From Salarchaeum sp. JOR-1 (lineage in GTDB: Archaea; Halobacteriota; Halobacteria; Halobacteriales; Halobacteriaceae): DNA of 64,000 bases. Under the pieces are notes generated by a model, which worked only from the letters and a program-made list of their open reading frames with translations, did no database searches and was not told the origin of the DNA. Location: contig NZ_CP042241.1 of NCBI RefSeq assembly GCF_007833275.1, forward strand, positions 1,116,001-1,180,000, given 5' to 3'. The position numbers and the translations under genes are program-made. This document shows positions 43,808 to 51,829 of the stretch, in pieces; within the stretch, counting starts at the first letter, position 1; the number at the start of each line of letters is the position of its first letter.

Positions 43808-45733
43808 CTATGCGAGGAACGTCACGGCGCGCCGTTTCTGTTCTTCCTCGAGTTCAAGGTGCTCGCGGAACGACGAGAGCGCCACGCCGCCCCGCTCGCG
43901 CTCCTGTCGATCCCGAACGCTCACCGTCCCCGCGTCCTCCTCGTTTCCGCCGACGACGAGCATGTAGGGGACGTTGTCGTCGTGCGCCTGCTGGATCTTC
44001 CGCCCGACCGTCCACGAGCGGTCTTCGACTTCGACGCGGAAGTCGCCGAGGTCGCTCGCGACCTCGCGGGCGTACGGGATGTTGTCGTCCGTGACCGGGA
44101 GGACGCGCACCTGCTCGGGCGCGAGCCAGAGCGGGAACTGGCCCTTGAAGTGCTCGATGAGCACGCCCATGAAGCGCTCGAAGCTCCCGAGGAGCGCGCG
44201 GTGAATCATCACGGGATGGTGTTCCTCGTTGTCCTCGCCGATGTAGGTGAGGTCGAGGTTGCGGGGGATGTTGAAGTCCACCTGCACCGTCCCGATGGTC
44301 CACTCCCGGCCGAGCGCGTCCCGCGCGTTGATGCCGATTTTCGGGCCGTAGAACGCCGCTTCGCCCTCCTCGACGTCGTAGTCGAGATCCTCCTCGCGGA
44401 GGGCGTCGACGAGCGCGTCCGTCGCCTGCTCCCAGATGTCCGCCGACCCCATCGCGTCCTCGCCCCGGGTCTCCAGTTTGTAGAGGACTTCGAGCCCGAA
44501 GTGGCCGTAGATCTCCTCGATCGCCTGGAGGATGTCGAGGATCTCGCCCTCAATCTGGTCGGGGCGGACGAACGCGTGCCCGTCGTCCTGCGTCATCCCG
44601 CGCACCCGCAGGAGGCCGGAGAGCTCGCCCGACTGCTCGTTCCGGTAGACGTTCCCGAACTCCGAAAACCGCACGGGGAGGTCGCGGTAGGAGTGCGTGG
44701 ACTCCGAGTAGATGTGGGCGTGGTTCGCGCAGTTCATCGGCTTCAGGCCGTACTCGGTGTCGTCTTGCTCCCACGCGAACATCTCGCCGTTCTCCGTGAA
44801 CGTCTCGTAGTGCCCGGTCGGCTTCCAGAGCTCCGCCTTGTTCAACTCCGGCGTCCGAACCTCGTCGAACCCGAGGTCGTCGTTCTTCTCCCGCACGTAG
44901 TCCTCCAGCTGGCGGCGGATCGCCATCCCGTTCGGGTGGTAGTGCGGACAACCCGGGCTGTGCTCGGGCACCGAAAAGAGATCCATCTCCCGGCCGATCT
45001 TCCGGTGGTCGCGCTCCTTCGCCTCCTCGCGCATCTCCAGGAAGTCCTCCAGTTCGGACTCGCTGGGGAACGCGGTGCCGTGGACGCGCGTCAGCGTCTC
45101 CCTGTCCTCGTCGCCCCGCCAGTACGCCGCGGAGACGGAGAGGAGTTCGAAGCCGCCGATCTCGCCCGTCGAGTCGACGTGCGGGCCCTGACAGAGGTCG
45201 CGCCAGTCGCCCTGCTCGTAGAACGAGACGGGGTCTTCACCGTCGGCCTCCGTCTCCAGAATCTCCTGCTTGAACGCGTTGTCCTCGAAGAACTCGAACG
45301 CCTCCTCGCGGGGGACTTCGACGCGCTCGATGGGGTAGTCGGCCTCGACGATGTCCGCCATCTCCGCTTCGATATCGTCCAGGTCGGACTCCTCCAGGTC
45401 GACGTTCGCCACGTCGTAGTAGAACCCCTCGTCGGTGGAGGGGCCGATGGTGAGTTTCGCCTCGGGGTGGAGGCGCTGGAGGGCCTGCGCGAACACGTGG
45501 GCGGCGGAGTGCCGGAGCACGTCGAGATACTCCTCCGAGGAGTCGGTGACGATCTCGATGCGGCAGTCCTCGTAAAGTGGTTCCTCCTTCGCGACGAGGT
45601 CGCCGTCCACGACGCCGGCGACGGTGTCGCGGCCGAGGCCTTCGCCGATTCGATACGCGACGTCCTCGACCGTCTCCCCGGACTCGGCGTCGAGTTCCGA
45701 GCCGTCGGGGAGCGTGACGGTGATGGTGCTCAT
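43808..45733 (-). CDS. thrS: Threonine-tRNA ligase (bacterial-type domain order)
   Basis: A 641-residue enzyme. It has an N-terminal TGS domain ([19 protein letters not shown]), an editing domain with [11 protein letters not shown] (HxxxH) and [17 protein letters not shown] (Cys/His pair), a catalytic core with [14 protein letters not shown] and motif 2 [36 protein letters not shown] and motif 3 in [20 protein letters not shown]. The anticodon domain is at the C-terminus. Many archaea have a different N-terminal editing domain (D-Tyr-deacylase-like), so this is the bacterial/eukaryotic arrangement. ATG at 45733 is used; the longer frame is basic junk-like sequence. Confidence 0.97.
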   Translation of the reverse strand: MSTITVTLPDGSELDAESGETVEDVAYRIGEGLGRDTVAGVVDGDLVAKEEPLYEDCRIEIVTDSSEEYLDVLRHSAAHVFAQALQRLHPEAKLTIGPSTDEGFYYDVANVDLEESDLDDIEAEMADIVEADYPIERVEVPREEAFEFFEDNAFKQEILETEADGEDPVSFYEQGDWRDLCQGPHVDSTGEIGGFELLSVSAAYWRGDEDRETLTRVHGTAFPSESELEDFLEMREEAKERDHRKIGREMDLFSVPEHSPGCPHYHPNGMAIRRQLEDYVREKNDDLGFDEVRTPELNKAELWKPTGHYETFTENGEMFAWEQDDTEYGLKPMNCANHAHIYSESTHSYRDLPVRFSEFGNVYRNEQSGELSGLLRVRGMTQDDGHAFVRPDQIEGEILDILQAIEEIYGHFGLEVLYKLETRGEDAMGSADIWEQATDALVDALREEDLDYDVEEGEAAFYGPKIGINARDALGREWTIGTVQVDFNIPRNLDLTYIGEDNEEHHPVMIHRALLGSFERFMGVLIEHFKGQFPLWLAPEQVRVLPVTDDNIPYAREVASDLGDFRVEVEDRSWTVGRKIQQAHDDNVPYMLVVGGNEEDAGTVSVRDRQERERGGVALSSFREHLELEEEQKRRAVTFLA

Positions 45734-45866
45734 GCTCCGAGATAACCGCTGTCGCCGCAATAAGTGTGTTGAGAGCAAGCGGAGCGAGGCGGCTCTGCGA
45801 CCGCGCTCCCGACGAGACGCGGTCGGCAACAACGTTCAAACCGCGTCCGACCCCAGAACCGTGCAT

Positions 45867-46673
45867 ATGGGTTGGCGCATCTACGCGCTCATCTTCGTCG
45901 CGGGGCTCATCACCGCGGTCGGCACGGGTATCGGCACTATTCCCCTCTTCTGGGCGGACGACGTCAACGACCGACTCGACGTCGGCCTCTGGGGGCTCGC
46001 GGGCGGCCTGATGGCGTCCGCCTCCATCTTCGGTCTCGGATACGAGATGTACCGGCATCCCGGCGACACCTGGATCGGGCTCGTGGGCGTTCTCGGTGGC
46101 GTCCTGCTCGTGGTTCTCGCGCACAACGTCATCGAACGACTCGACTTCGATTACGACGCCCACGACATCGCGGAGGGAGACCTCCAGACCGTGGTCTCGG
46201 TGTTCCTCGTCCTCCTCGTTCACTCGTTCCCGGAAGGGCTCGCCATCGGCGTCGCGTTCGCCCACCTCCCGACGTCGAACACGCTCGCGTTCTGGGGGTT
46301 CACCATCCCCCTGCTCGCCGTCGTGATGACCGTCACCATCGCCATCCACAACATGCCGGAGGGAGTCGCTATCGGCGTCCCGCTCACGGGCGAAGAGGGC
46401 GTCGGGAACGCCCGAATGTTCGGCGCCGCGGTCTTCTCGAGCCTCCCGCAGCCGATCGGCGCGGTCGTCGCGTACTATTTCCTCCAGTTCGCCCAGCAGT
46501 TCCTCGAGTTCGGGTACGGGTTCGCCGCGGGCGCGATGCTCTACCTCGTCGTTCAGGACATCATCCCCGAGGGCCTCGAGGCCGGCGAGAGCCTCGAACG
46601 CCCGAAGCGCGTGCTCGCAGCGGGCGGCATCCTCGGCTTCCTCGGGTTCGCGCCGCTCGTCTTCTTCCTCTAG
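45867..46673 (+). CDS. ZIP family metal transporter
   Basis: A 268-residue membrane protein with eight hydrophobic helices. The metal site is formed by HSFPEGLAIGVAFAH in TM4 and HNMPEGVAIGVPLTG in TM5, the ZIP family hallmark. The N-terminal helix is TAVGTGIGTIPLFW. It would move zinc or another divalent cation into the cytoplasm. ATG at 45867 with an in-frame GTG two codons earlier. Stop overlaps the convergent epimerase stop by 4 nt, and the gene is divergent from thrS. Confidence 0.92.
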   Translation: MGWRIYALIFVAGLITAVGTGIGTIPLFWADDVNDRLDVGLWGLAGGLMASASIFGLGYEMYRHPGDTWIGLVGVLGGVLLVVLAHNVIERLDFDYDAHDIAEGDLQTVVSVFLVLLVHSFPEGLAIGVAFAHLPTSNTLAFWGFTIPLLAVVMTVTIAIHNMPEGVAIGVPLTGEEGVGNARMFGAAVFSSLPQPIGAVVAYYFLQFAQQFLEFGYGFAAGAMLYLVVQDIIPEGLEAGESLERPKRVLAAGGILGFLGFAPLVFFL

Positions 46674-47713
46674 TCGGCGCGTCGCGCGGCGGTGCCGGGA
46701 CGGGTGGCGGCGTCGAGGTCGACGTAGCCGCCCGGCATCTCCACGCCCTCGTAGGGGTCGTCGGCGAGGAGGAGGCTGCCGTCGAGGTCGGCGTAGTCCA
46801 GCAGCGGCGCGAGGTGGCAGGCCGCGGCGATTGCGGCGTTCGTCTCGACCATGCAGCCGAGCATCACCTCGAGGCCCTGGGCGCGGGCGGCGTGAATCAT
46901 CCGCTTCGCCTCCCGCAGACCGCCGCACTTCATGAGTTTGATGTTCGCGATGTCCGCGCGGCCCGCGAGGGCGGGCACGTCCGCGAGCGTGACGCAGGAC
47001 TCGTCCGCTGCAATCGGGAGCGCGCTGCGCTCGTACACGAACTCGAGGCCCTCGGGGTTCTCCGCGGGCACCGGCTGTTCGACGAACTCCACGCCGTACT
47101 CGGCGAGCCAGTCAGTGTTCGCGACGGCCTCGCGGGGCGTCCACGCCTCGTTCGCGTCCACGCGGATAGTCGCGTCCGGCGCGGCGTCCCGCACCGTCTC
47201 GACGATTTCGCGGTCGCGGGGCGTTCCGAGCTTCACCTTCAGCGTCCCGTAGCCCGCCGCGACGGCCTCCCGGGTCTTCTCGCGCATCGCCTCGGTGTCG
47301 TCCAATCCGATGGTGAACGACGAGGTGACGGACTGCTCGGGGTCGAGCCCCCAGTACCGGTAGAGTGGGAGGCCCGCGCGTTTCGCGGCGAGGTCGTGGA
47401 GCGCGATACTCACCGCGCACCGCGCCGCCGGATTCCCCGAGACCGTCTCCCGCAGTCCCGTCTCGATTCGGGCGAGCGCGTGCGGGTCGCCAACCGCCTC
47501 CACGACCCCGAGGAGGTCGGGGAGGACGGCTTCGACGGTGTCGGCGGTCTCGCCGTAGTGCGCGGACGGCGCGGCCGCCCCCACGCCCGCGTTCCCCTCG
47601 TCGTCTTCGACGCGGACGACGACGTTCTCCGCGGTCGCCGTCGTGCCGCGCGCGATAGTGAACGCGTGTTCGAGCGGGAGGCTCACCCGGTCGAACTCCG
47701 TCGAGAGCGTCAT
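46670..47713 (-). CDS. Enolase-superfamily racemase/epimerase (dipeptide epimerase or N-acetyl-D-glutamate racemase, DgcA-like)
   Basis: A 347-residue mandelate racemase-subfamily enzyme. Catalytic Lys pair TLKVKLG (KxK), metal ligands Asp in IRVDANEAWTP, Glu in VEFVEQPVPAENP, Asp in IAADESCVTL, and the second-face Lys in INIKLMKCGGLREA-like segment (ANIKLMKCGG) are all present. This is the Ala-Glu epimerase family (YcjG). The gene upstream is DUF1611 and overlaps it by 4 nt (ATGA). DUF1611 plus epimerase matches the DgcN-DgcA pair, in which an N-acetylated D-glutamate is racemised, so a D-glutamate role competes with dipeptide epimerisation. Confidence 0.85.
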   Translation of the reverse strand: MTLSTEFDRVSLPLEHAFTIARGTTATAENVVVRVEDDEGNAGVGAAAPSAHYGETADTVEAVLPDLLGVVEAVGDPHALARIETGLRETVSGNPAARCAVSIALHDLAAKRAGLPLYRYWGLDPEQSVTSSFTIGLDDTEAMREKTREAVAAGYGTLKVKLGTPRDREIVETVRDAAPDATIRVDANEAWTPREAVANTDWLAEYGVEFVEQPVPAENPEGLEFVYERSALPIAADESCVTLADVPALAGRADIANIKLMKCGGLREAKRMIHAARAQGLEVMLGCMVETNAAIAAACHLAPLLDYADLDGSLLLADDPYEGVEMPGGYVDLDAATRPGTAARRAD

Positions 47714-48723
47714 AGGATGTCCTCCAACACCTCGTCCATGCCGAAGCGAACCGGGTCGGTCGCGGGAACGTCGATGGTGTCGGCGTACGATTCGACGGCC
47801 TCGCGGGCCGCGTCGTCGGCCTCGACCTCGCGCGTGTTCAGCGCCCCGGCGACGACCTCGGTCTCGTGGACGGGCGCGGCGAGCGACTCGTAGAGCGAGA
47901 CGTACTCGGGGAGCGCCGGGAGGTCTTGGTCGTAGCCGTGGACGGAACCGCGGCCGTGCTCGTGGCAGAGAACCAACTTGTCCGCCATCGACCCGTGGAG
48001 GATGCCGCACGTCACGGCCGAGTACGCGGGATGGACGATACTCCCCTGCCCCTCGACGAACACCACGTCGTGGTCGTCGCCGACCTCCAGAATCATCTCC
48101 TCCACCGCGCCCGCGGTGAAGTCCGACACCACGCGGTCGATCGGGTTCCCCCAGCCGGCGATCATGATACCGGTCTGGCCGGTCGGGACGAACGCCGCGT
48201 CGTACCCCGCGTCCTCCGCGGCCGCGACGAGTTCGAGCGTCGCCGTCATCTTCCCGACCGAGCAGTCGGTACCGACGGTGAGCACGACCTCCGCGCTCAC
48301 CTCGTCCGCGACGCCGTCCGCGACGGTGAGGTCGGGCGACGGCTTGCGGACGTCCCAGAGTTCGCCGCCGTGCTCTGCCGCGAGAGCCGCGAACTCGTCG
48401 TCCTCCGCGAGGAAGTAATGGAGCCCCGAAATCACTTCGAGGCCGCGTTCGAGCGCGTTCCGGACGTCCGGCCGCCAGGACTCGTCGAACCCGCCGCCGA
48501 TGGGCGCGATGCCGATGAGCAGGCCGTCGACGGGGTCGTCCACGTCGCTCATCGACGCGACGATGGGGGCGTCCGGCACGCCTTCCAGGACGTCGTTCAC
48601 GCGCTTGCCGGCGTTGTCGCGGTCGACGACGGCCACGACCTCGTGGTCGCCGTACCGCAGGACGCCGACCGCGGTCTTCGCGCTGTCGGGAAACTTCTCG
48701 TGTGCGAGGAGTGCGATACGCAT
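47710..48723 (-). CDS. DUF1611 (DgcN-like, probable D-glutamate N-acetyltransferase)
   Basis: A 337-residue protein with an N-terminal Rossmann-like domain (MRIALLAHEKFPDSAKTAVG, VVAVVDRDNAGKRVNDVL) and a P-loop-like C-terminal half (VVLTVGTDCSVGKMTATLEL, where GTDCSVGKM is a Walker A-type loop) followed by VVFVEGQGSIVHPAYSAVT. This is the DUF1611 layout. Characterised members (DgcN) acetylate D-glutamate; others are uncharacterised. It overlaps the epimerase gene by 4 nt as a translationally coupled pair. Confidence 0.85.
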   Translation of the reverse strand: MRIALLAHEKFPDSAKTAVGVLRYGDHEVVAVVDRDNAGKRVNDVLEGVPDAPIVASMSDVDDPVDGLLIGIAPIGGGFDESWRPDVRNALERGLEVISGLHYFLAEDDEFAALAAEHGGELWDVRKPSPDLTVADGVADEVSAEVVLTVGTDCSVGKMTATLELVAAAEDAGYDAAFVPTGQTGIMIAGWGNPIDRVVSDFTAGAVEEMILEVGDDHDVVFVEGQGSIVHPAYSAVTCGILHGSMADKLVLCHEHGRGSVHGYDQDLPALPEYVSLYESLAAPVHETEVVAGALNTREVEADDAAREAVESYADTIDVPATDPVRFGMDEVLEDIL

Positions 48724-48748
48724 ACCCGCCACATGGACACCACCCGTC

Positions 48749-49636
48749 CTAAATCAACCGGAGGCGAACGGTCCAGAAATCACGGAACGCCTCCGAGAGC
48801 GCGTCCTCGGGGTCGCCGGTCGCGTCCGACGACGCGGTTTCGTCCGCGTCGGATTCGAACTCCGGGAGGAGCGTGCGCTCTCCGACGACGTAGAGGGTGT
48901 CGCTGTCGAGCGCGTCGAGCGCGTTCTCGCACTTCTCGAGGTGCTCGGCGACCTGTTCGTCGCGGCGGCGCTCGAACCGGCCTTGACTGAATCCGCCCTT
49001 CGAGTGCTTGCCCTTCACGTCGCTCTCGAACCCCTCGAAGTCGACGCGCTCGCGGCCGTCGTACGTCCCGAGCGCGAACAGGTCCGCGCGAACGACCGCC
49101 AGCGCGAACTCGCCCGTCGGCTCGAACCACTCCCGTTCGACCTCGAAGCCGTCGCTCCACGCGTCGAACTCGTCCGGTGCCACCGGCGGGCGGAGCGTCG
49201 CGCTCACCACGCCGTCAGCGTCCCGGACGGCGAGGCAGGGGCTCGCGCGCTCCACGAGCGCCGCGCGCTCCCCGAACGCGTCGCTCACGGACGCGGGAAC
49301 GCGGTCGTCGACCATCGCGGTCAGCGCGCCCTCGCCGGGCGCGTCGACGGTTTCGAGCCGCGTGAGCAGGCGGTCGAGACGCTCCCCGAACACGTCGGCG
49401 TCGCCGCGGAAGTCGAGTTCCTCCTCGACGGTCTCCGCGCGCTCCGCGCGGTCACGGAGCTCCTCGATGCGGTCTTCCAGCCTGTTGACTTCCTCCTCGG
49501 CCTCCTGTTTCGCCGCGACCGCGTCCCGGCGCCGTTCGCTCTCGGCGTCCAGTTGCGCCTGCAGGCTCTCGACGTCGTCTTCGAGTTCCTCGATGCGTTT
49601 TTTCAGGTGTGCGCGCCCGAGGAGTCTGTCCAGCAT
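48749..49636 (-). CDS. Vms1/Ankzf1-family peptidyl-tRNA hydrolase
   Basis: A 295-residue protein. Residues about 10-75 are a coiled coil (KKRIEELEDDVESLQAQLD, EEEVNRLEDRIEELRDRAE). An eRF1-like domain follows, with DRVPASVSDAFGERAALVER, FALAVVRADLFALGTYDG and the catalytic loop GKHSKGGFSQGRFERRR, where Gln218 matches the Gln that Vms1 uses to release the nascent chain. Vms1 cleaves peptidyl-tRNA stuck on split 60S ribosomes. In archaea the homologue is likely a ribosome-rescue release factor. ATG at 49636 with a short upstream reading rejected. Confidence 0.85.
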   Translation of the reverse strand: MLDRLLGRAHLKKRIEELEDDVESLQAQLDAESERRRDAVAAKQEAEEEVNRLEDRIEELRDRAERAETVEEELDFRGDADVFGERLDRLLTRLETVDAPGEGALTAMVDDRVPASVSDAFGERAALVERASPCLAVRDADGVVSATLRPPVAPDEFDAWSDGFEVEREWFEPTGEFALAVVRADLFALGTYDGRERVDFEGFESDVKGKHSKGGFSQGRFERRRDEQVAEHLEKCENALDALDSDTLYVVGERTLLPEFESDADETASSDATGDPEDALSEAFRDFWTVRLRLI

Positions 49637-49700
49637 CGACCGGAGGACCGCCCGCTGGCCGGAAAAACGTAGCGGATGGGCTGACAGGCAGCCCTCGGTT

Positions 49701-49778
49701 GTGGGGGGCGCGGCGGGCTGCCGGTTTCGCGAGACGCGCGCCCCCACGGGTCACGTCACGCCGGCCGCTGGCGCCGGC
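49701..49778 (-). terminator. GC-rich hairpins after DUF5802 gene (probable terminator)
   Basis: Two strong dyads lie just past the DUF5802 stop (minus-strand): 49760-49765/49773-49778 (GCCGGC arms) and a larger one from 49701-49707 (GTGGGGG) to 49741-49747 (CCCCCAC) with further CGCG pairing inside. A third small one, GGGCTG/CAGCCC, is at 49678-49694. No T-tract is seen on the minus strand directly after, so a classical terminator is not certain; the region (49637-49786) has no coding signal. Confidence 0.4.
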
Positions 49779-49786
49779 TCCCTACT

Positions 49787-50125
49787 TCAAACTGCGCCCG
49801 TGCGGACGAGGCGTTCGGCGTGGTCAGCCTTCGCGAGCAGGACTTCGCGGAGCGCGGGCGGGTTGTCGACGGAGAGGCGGTCGAGGAGACCGCGGGGGAC
49901 GGCGAGCGTGTCCGCGGGAACGTCGTTGCTCCCGTGGACGCGGAGGTGTGCGGTGTCGAGTTTCATCACGAGCGGGTAGTCGGTTCGCTCCACGCCCTCG
50001 CCGGACGCGTAGAGCTGTTCGTTCACGCGCTCGTGTTGGCGGCGCTGCATGGCCGCCCGGTCGCCGTCGTGTGGCTCGACTACCAGCCGACCGAGGTAGT
50101 AGCCGTTCGAAAACACCTCGAACAT
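49787..50125 (-). CDS. Haloarchaeal conserved protein (DUF5802-like)
   Basis: A 112-residue soluble protein: MFEVFSNGYYLGRLVVEPHDG, AAMQRRQHERVNEQLYA, LVMKLDTAHLRVHGSNDVP, TLAVPRGLLDRL and ALREVLLAKADHAERLV. It matches DUF5802, known only from haloarchaea. The upstream minus-strand sequence has TTAAC about 28 nt before ATG 50125, giving a leaderless-type promoter. Function unknown. Confidence 0.75.
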   Translation of the reverse strand: MFEVFSNGYYLGRLVVEPHDGDRAAMQRRQHERVNEQLYASGEGVERTDYPLVMKLDTAHLRVHGSNDVPADTLAVPRGLLDRLSVDNPPALREVLLAKADHAERLVRTGAV

Positions 50126-50262
50126 ACATGTTATCGTTTACCACGGTAGTAGTTAAGCGCGTCGCCGAAGACTCTTATCGAACGACTACACGACCGTTCA
50201 CGGCGCGAAAACGGTTCGAACGAACGACCGGGTTTTTGTTCTCCGGGTCGTACGCTCACGTG

Positions 50263-51144
50263 ATGAATCGCGCCGCCCTCGTCGCCGTGGTCGCCATTTC
50301 CGTGGCGGCCGTTGCCACCCTCGTCGCCGCCGGTGGGGCAGCCGGGGGCACGCTCCCCGCGGCCGACGCCACGGCGAACAACACCACGAACGACACCACC
50401 GAGAACGCGAGCTTCGGAGCGAGCGTCTCCTCGTTCATGGCGTCGAACGCCGCCGACGCGAACGGCACCGTCGACCAGGGTCTCTGGGCGGCGTCCGTCA
50501 ACCGCTCCGAGAACGCGACCACTGAGGTTATTCGGCGCGTCGATACGCTCCAGGAGCGCCTCGACCGCCTCCGAGAACAGCGCCAGTCGCTCATCGACGC
50601 CCGCCAGAACGGTTCGCTCTCCCCGCTCGCGTTCCGCGCGCAGATGGCGGAACTGTCCGCGCGCTACCAGCAGCTCGCGGCGTCCGCGAACGACACCGCG
50701 ACCGTCGCCCGCGCGCACAACGCGACTCCGCCCGGCCTCCAGCGCCTCGTCGAGAACGCGTCCGCCGCCGCGGCCGCGACCCGCGGCCCGCCCGGCGACA
50801 TCCCCGGCCGCGGACTCGACGCGCCCCGCGGCCCACCCGAGAACACCACACAGGGCCCACCGGACAACCGCACGACCGGCCCACCCGAGAACACGACGCG
50901 GGGGCCGCCCGAGAACCGGACGACCGGCGGATCGGACGACGGGACAACGGGCCCGCCGGACGACCCCCCTCAGAACGGATCCGGAAACGCTGGTAACGAC
51001 CCCTCGACAACCCGCGGCTCCGGAGACAGCGCCGCGGGGAGCGACGCCGGACGCGCGGCGGGGAACGCCGGTGAGGACGAACGCGCCGGCTCGGTCGCGG
51101 GGAGTCACCCTTTTGAACGCGAGTCCCTAACCGTCGCGCGGTAA
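50263..51144 (+). CDS. Secreted Gly-Pro-Pro repeat protein (DUF7096-like)
   Basis: A 293-residue exported protein: a signal peptide of about 25 residues (ALVAVVAISVAAVATLVAAGG), a Thr/Asn-rich segment, a helical middle (TEVIRRVDTLQERLDRLREQ, AQMAELSARYQQLAASAND) and a low-complexity C-terminal half. Between 50785 and 50964 the unit GPPxN[R]TT recurs (GPPENTT, GPPDNRTT, GPPENTT, GPPENRTT, GPPDD), offering several N-x-T glycosylation sites. The stop TAA overlaps the next ATG by 1 nt. Role unknown; probably a cell-surface or periplasmic-side protein. Confidence 0.75.
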   Translation: MNRAALVAVVAISVAAVATLVAAGGAAGGTLPAADATANNTTNDTTENASFGASVSSFMASNAADANGTVDQGLWAASVNRSENATTEVIRRVDTLQERLDRLREQRQSLIDARQNGSLSPLAFRAQMAELSARYQQLAASANDTATVARAHNATPPGLQRLVENASAAAAATRGPPGDIPGRGLDAPRGPPENTTQGPPDNRTTGPPENTTRGPPENRTTGGSDDGTTGPPDDPPQNGSGNAGNDPSTTRGSGDSAAGSDAGRAAGNAGEDERAGSVAGSHPFERESLTVAR

Positions 51145-51794
51145 TGGACTCCGGGGCGCTCCTCGACCTGCTCGGTAACGCCAATCGCCGCCGCATCCTG
51201 CGGCTGCTCGCGCAGAAGCCGTGCTACGTCACCGAGATAAGCGAGTACATCGGCGTCAGCCCGAAAGCCGTCATCGACCACCTGCGCCGCCTCGAAGACG
51301 CCGGCCTCGTGGAGAGCCACACCGACGACCGCCGCCGGAAGTACTTCCACATCGCGCGCAACCTCCGCCTCGAAGTCAGCGTCAGCCCCTACCAGTTCGG
51401 CGCGAAGAGCGCGTATCCGGCGAGCACCGCGCTCGATTTAGGGCGCTGTACGCACCTCAGCATCGACCTCGACATCGAGGACGACGCCGATATCGGCGGA
51501 CTCGCGTCCGAACTCCGCGACCTCCGGGAACTGGAGCGCGAACTCTCGATGGCCCAGCGGTGGGTGCAGGGCCGCCTCGCGGACGTGCAGTCGGACATCG
51601 CGGACGCCGCAACGGAGGACGACGACCACCTCGTCCCGGACGTGCTCGCGGAAATCGTCGACCGCCCGCTGGACACGCGGGCGCTCGCCGACCGCGTGAG
51701 CGCGCCGCCCTCCGTGGTGGAGAGCACGCTCGTCCGCCTCCGCGAGCGCGGCATCGTGGAGGAGGGCGGCGACGGCTGGCGCATCGCGGAGTAG
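51144..51794 (+). CDS. ArsR-like winged-helix regulator
   Basis: A 216-residue DNA-binding protein. The first winged helix is ALLDLLGNANRRRILRLLAQ, YVTEISEYIGVSPKAVIDHL and EDAGLVESHTDDRRRKYFHIAR. The middle part has RELERELSMAQRWVQGRLAD, a helical dimer segment. The C-terminal region is a second winged helix-like fold (LDTRALADRVSAPPSVVEST, LRERGIVEEGGDGWRI). ATG 51144 shares one base with the stop of the secreted-protein gene, so the two are coupled; the regulator may respond to surface conditions with it. Confidence 0.82.
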   Translation: MDSGALLDLLGNANRRRILRLLAQKPCYVTEISEYIGVSPKAVIDHLRRLEDAGLVESHTDDRRRKYFHIARNLRLEVSVSPYQFGAKSAYPASTALDLGRCTHLSIDLDIEDDADIGGLASELRDLRELERELSMAQRWVQGRLADVQSDIADAATEDDDHLVPDVLAEIVDRPLDTRALADRVSAPPSVVESTLVRLRERGIVEEGGDGWRIAE

Positions 51795-51829
51795 AATCCT
51801 TTTAGTCCGCGCCACCGATGGTTTCGGGT

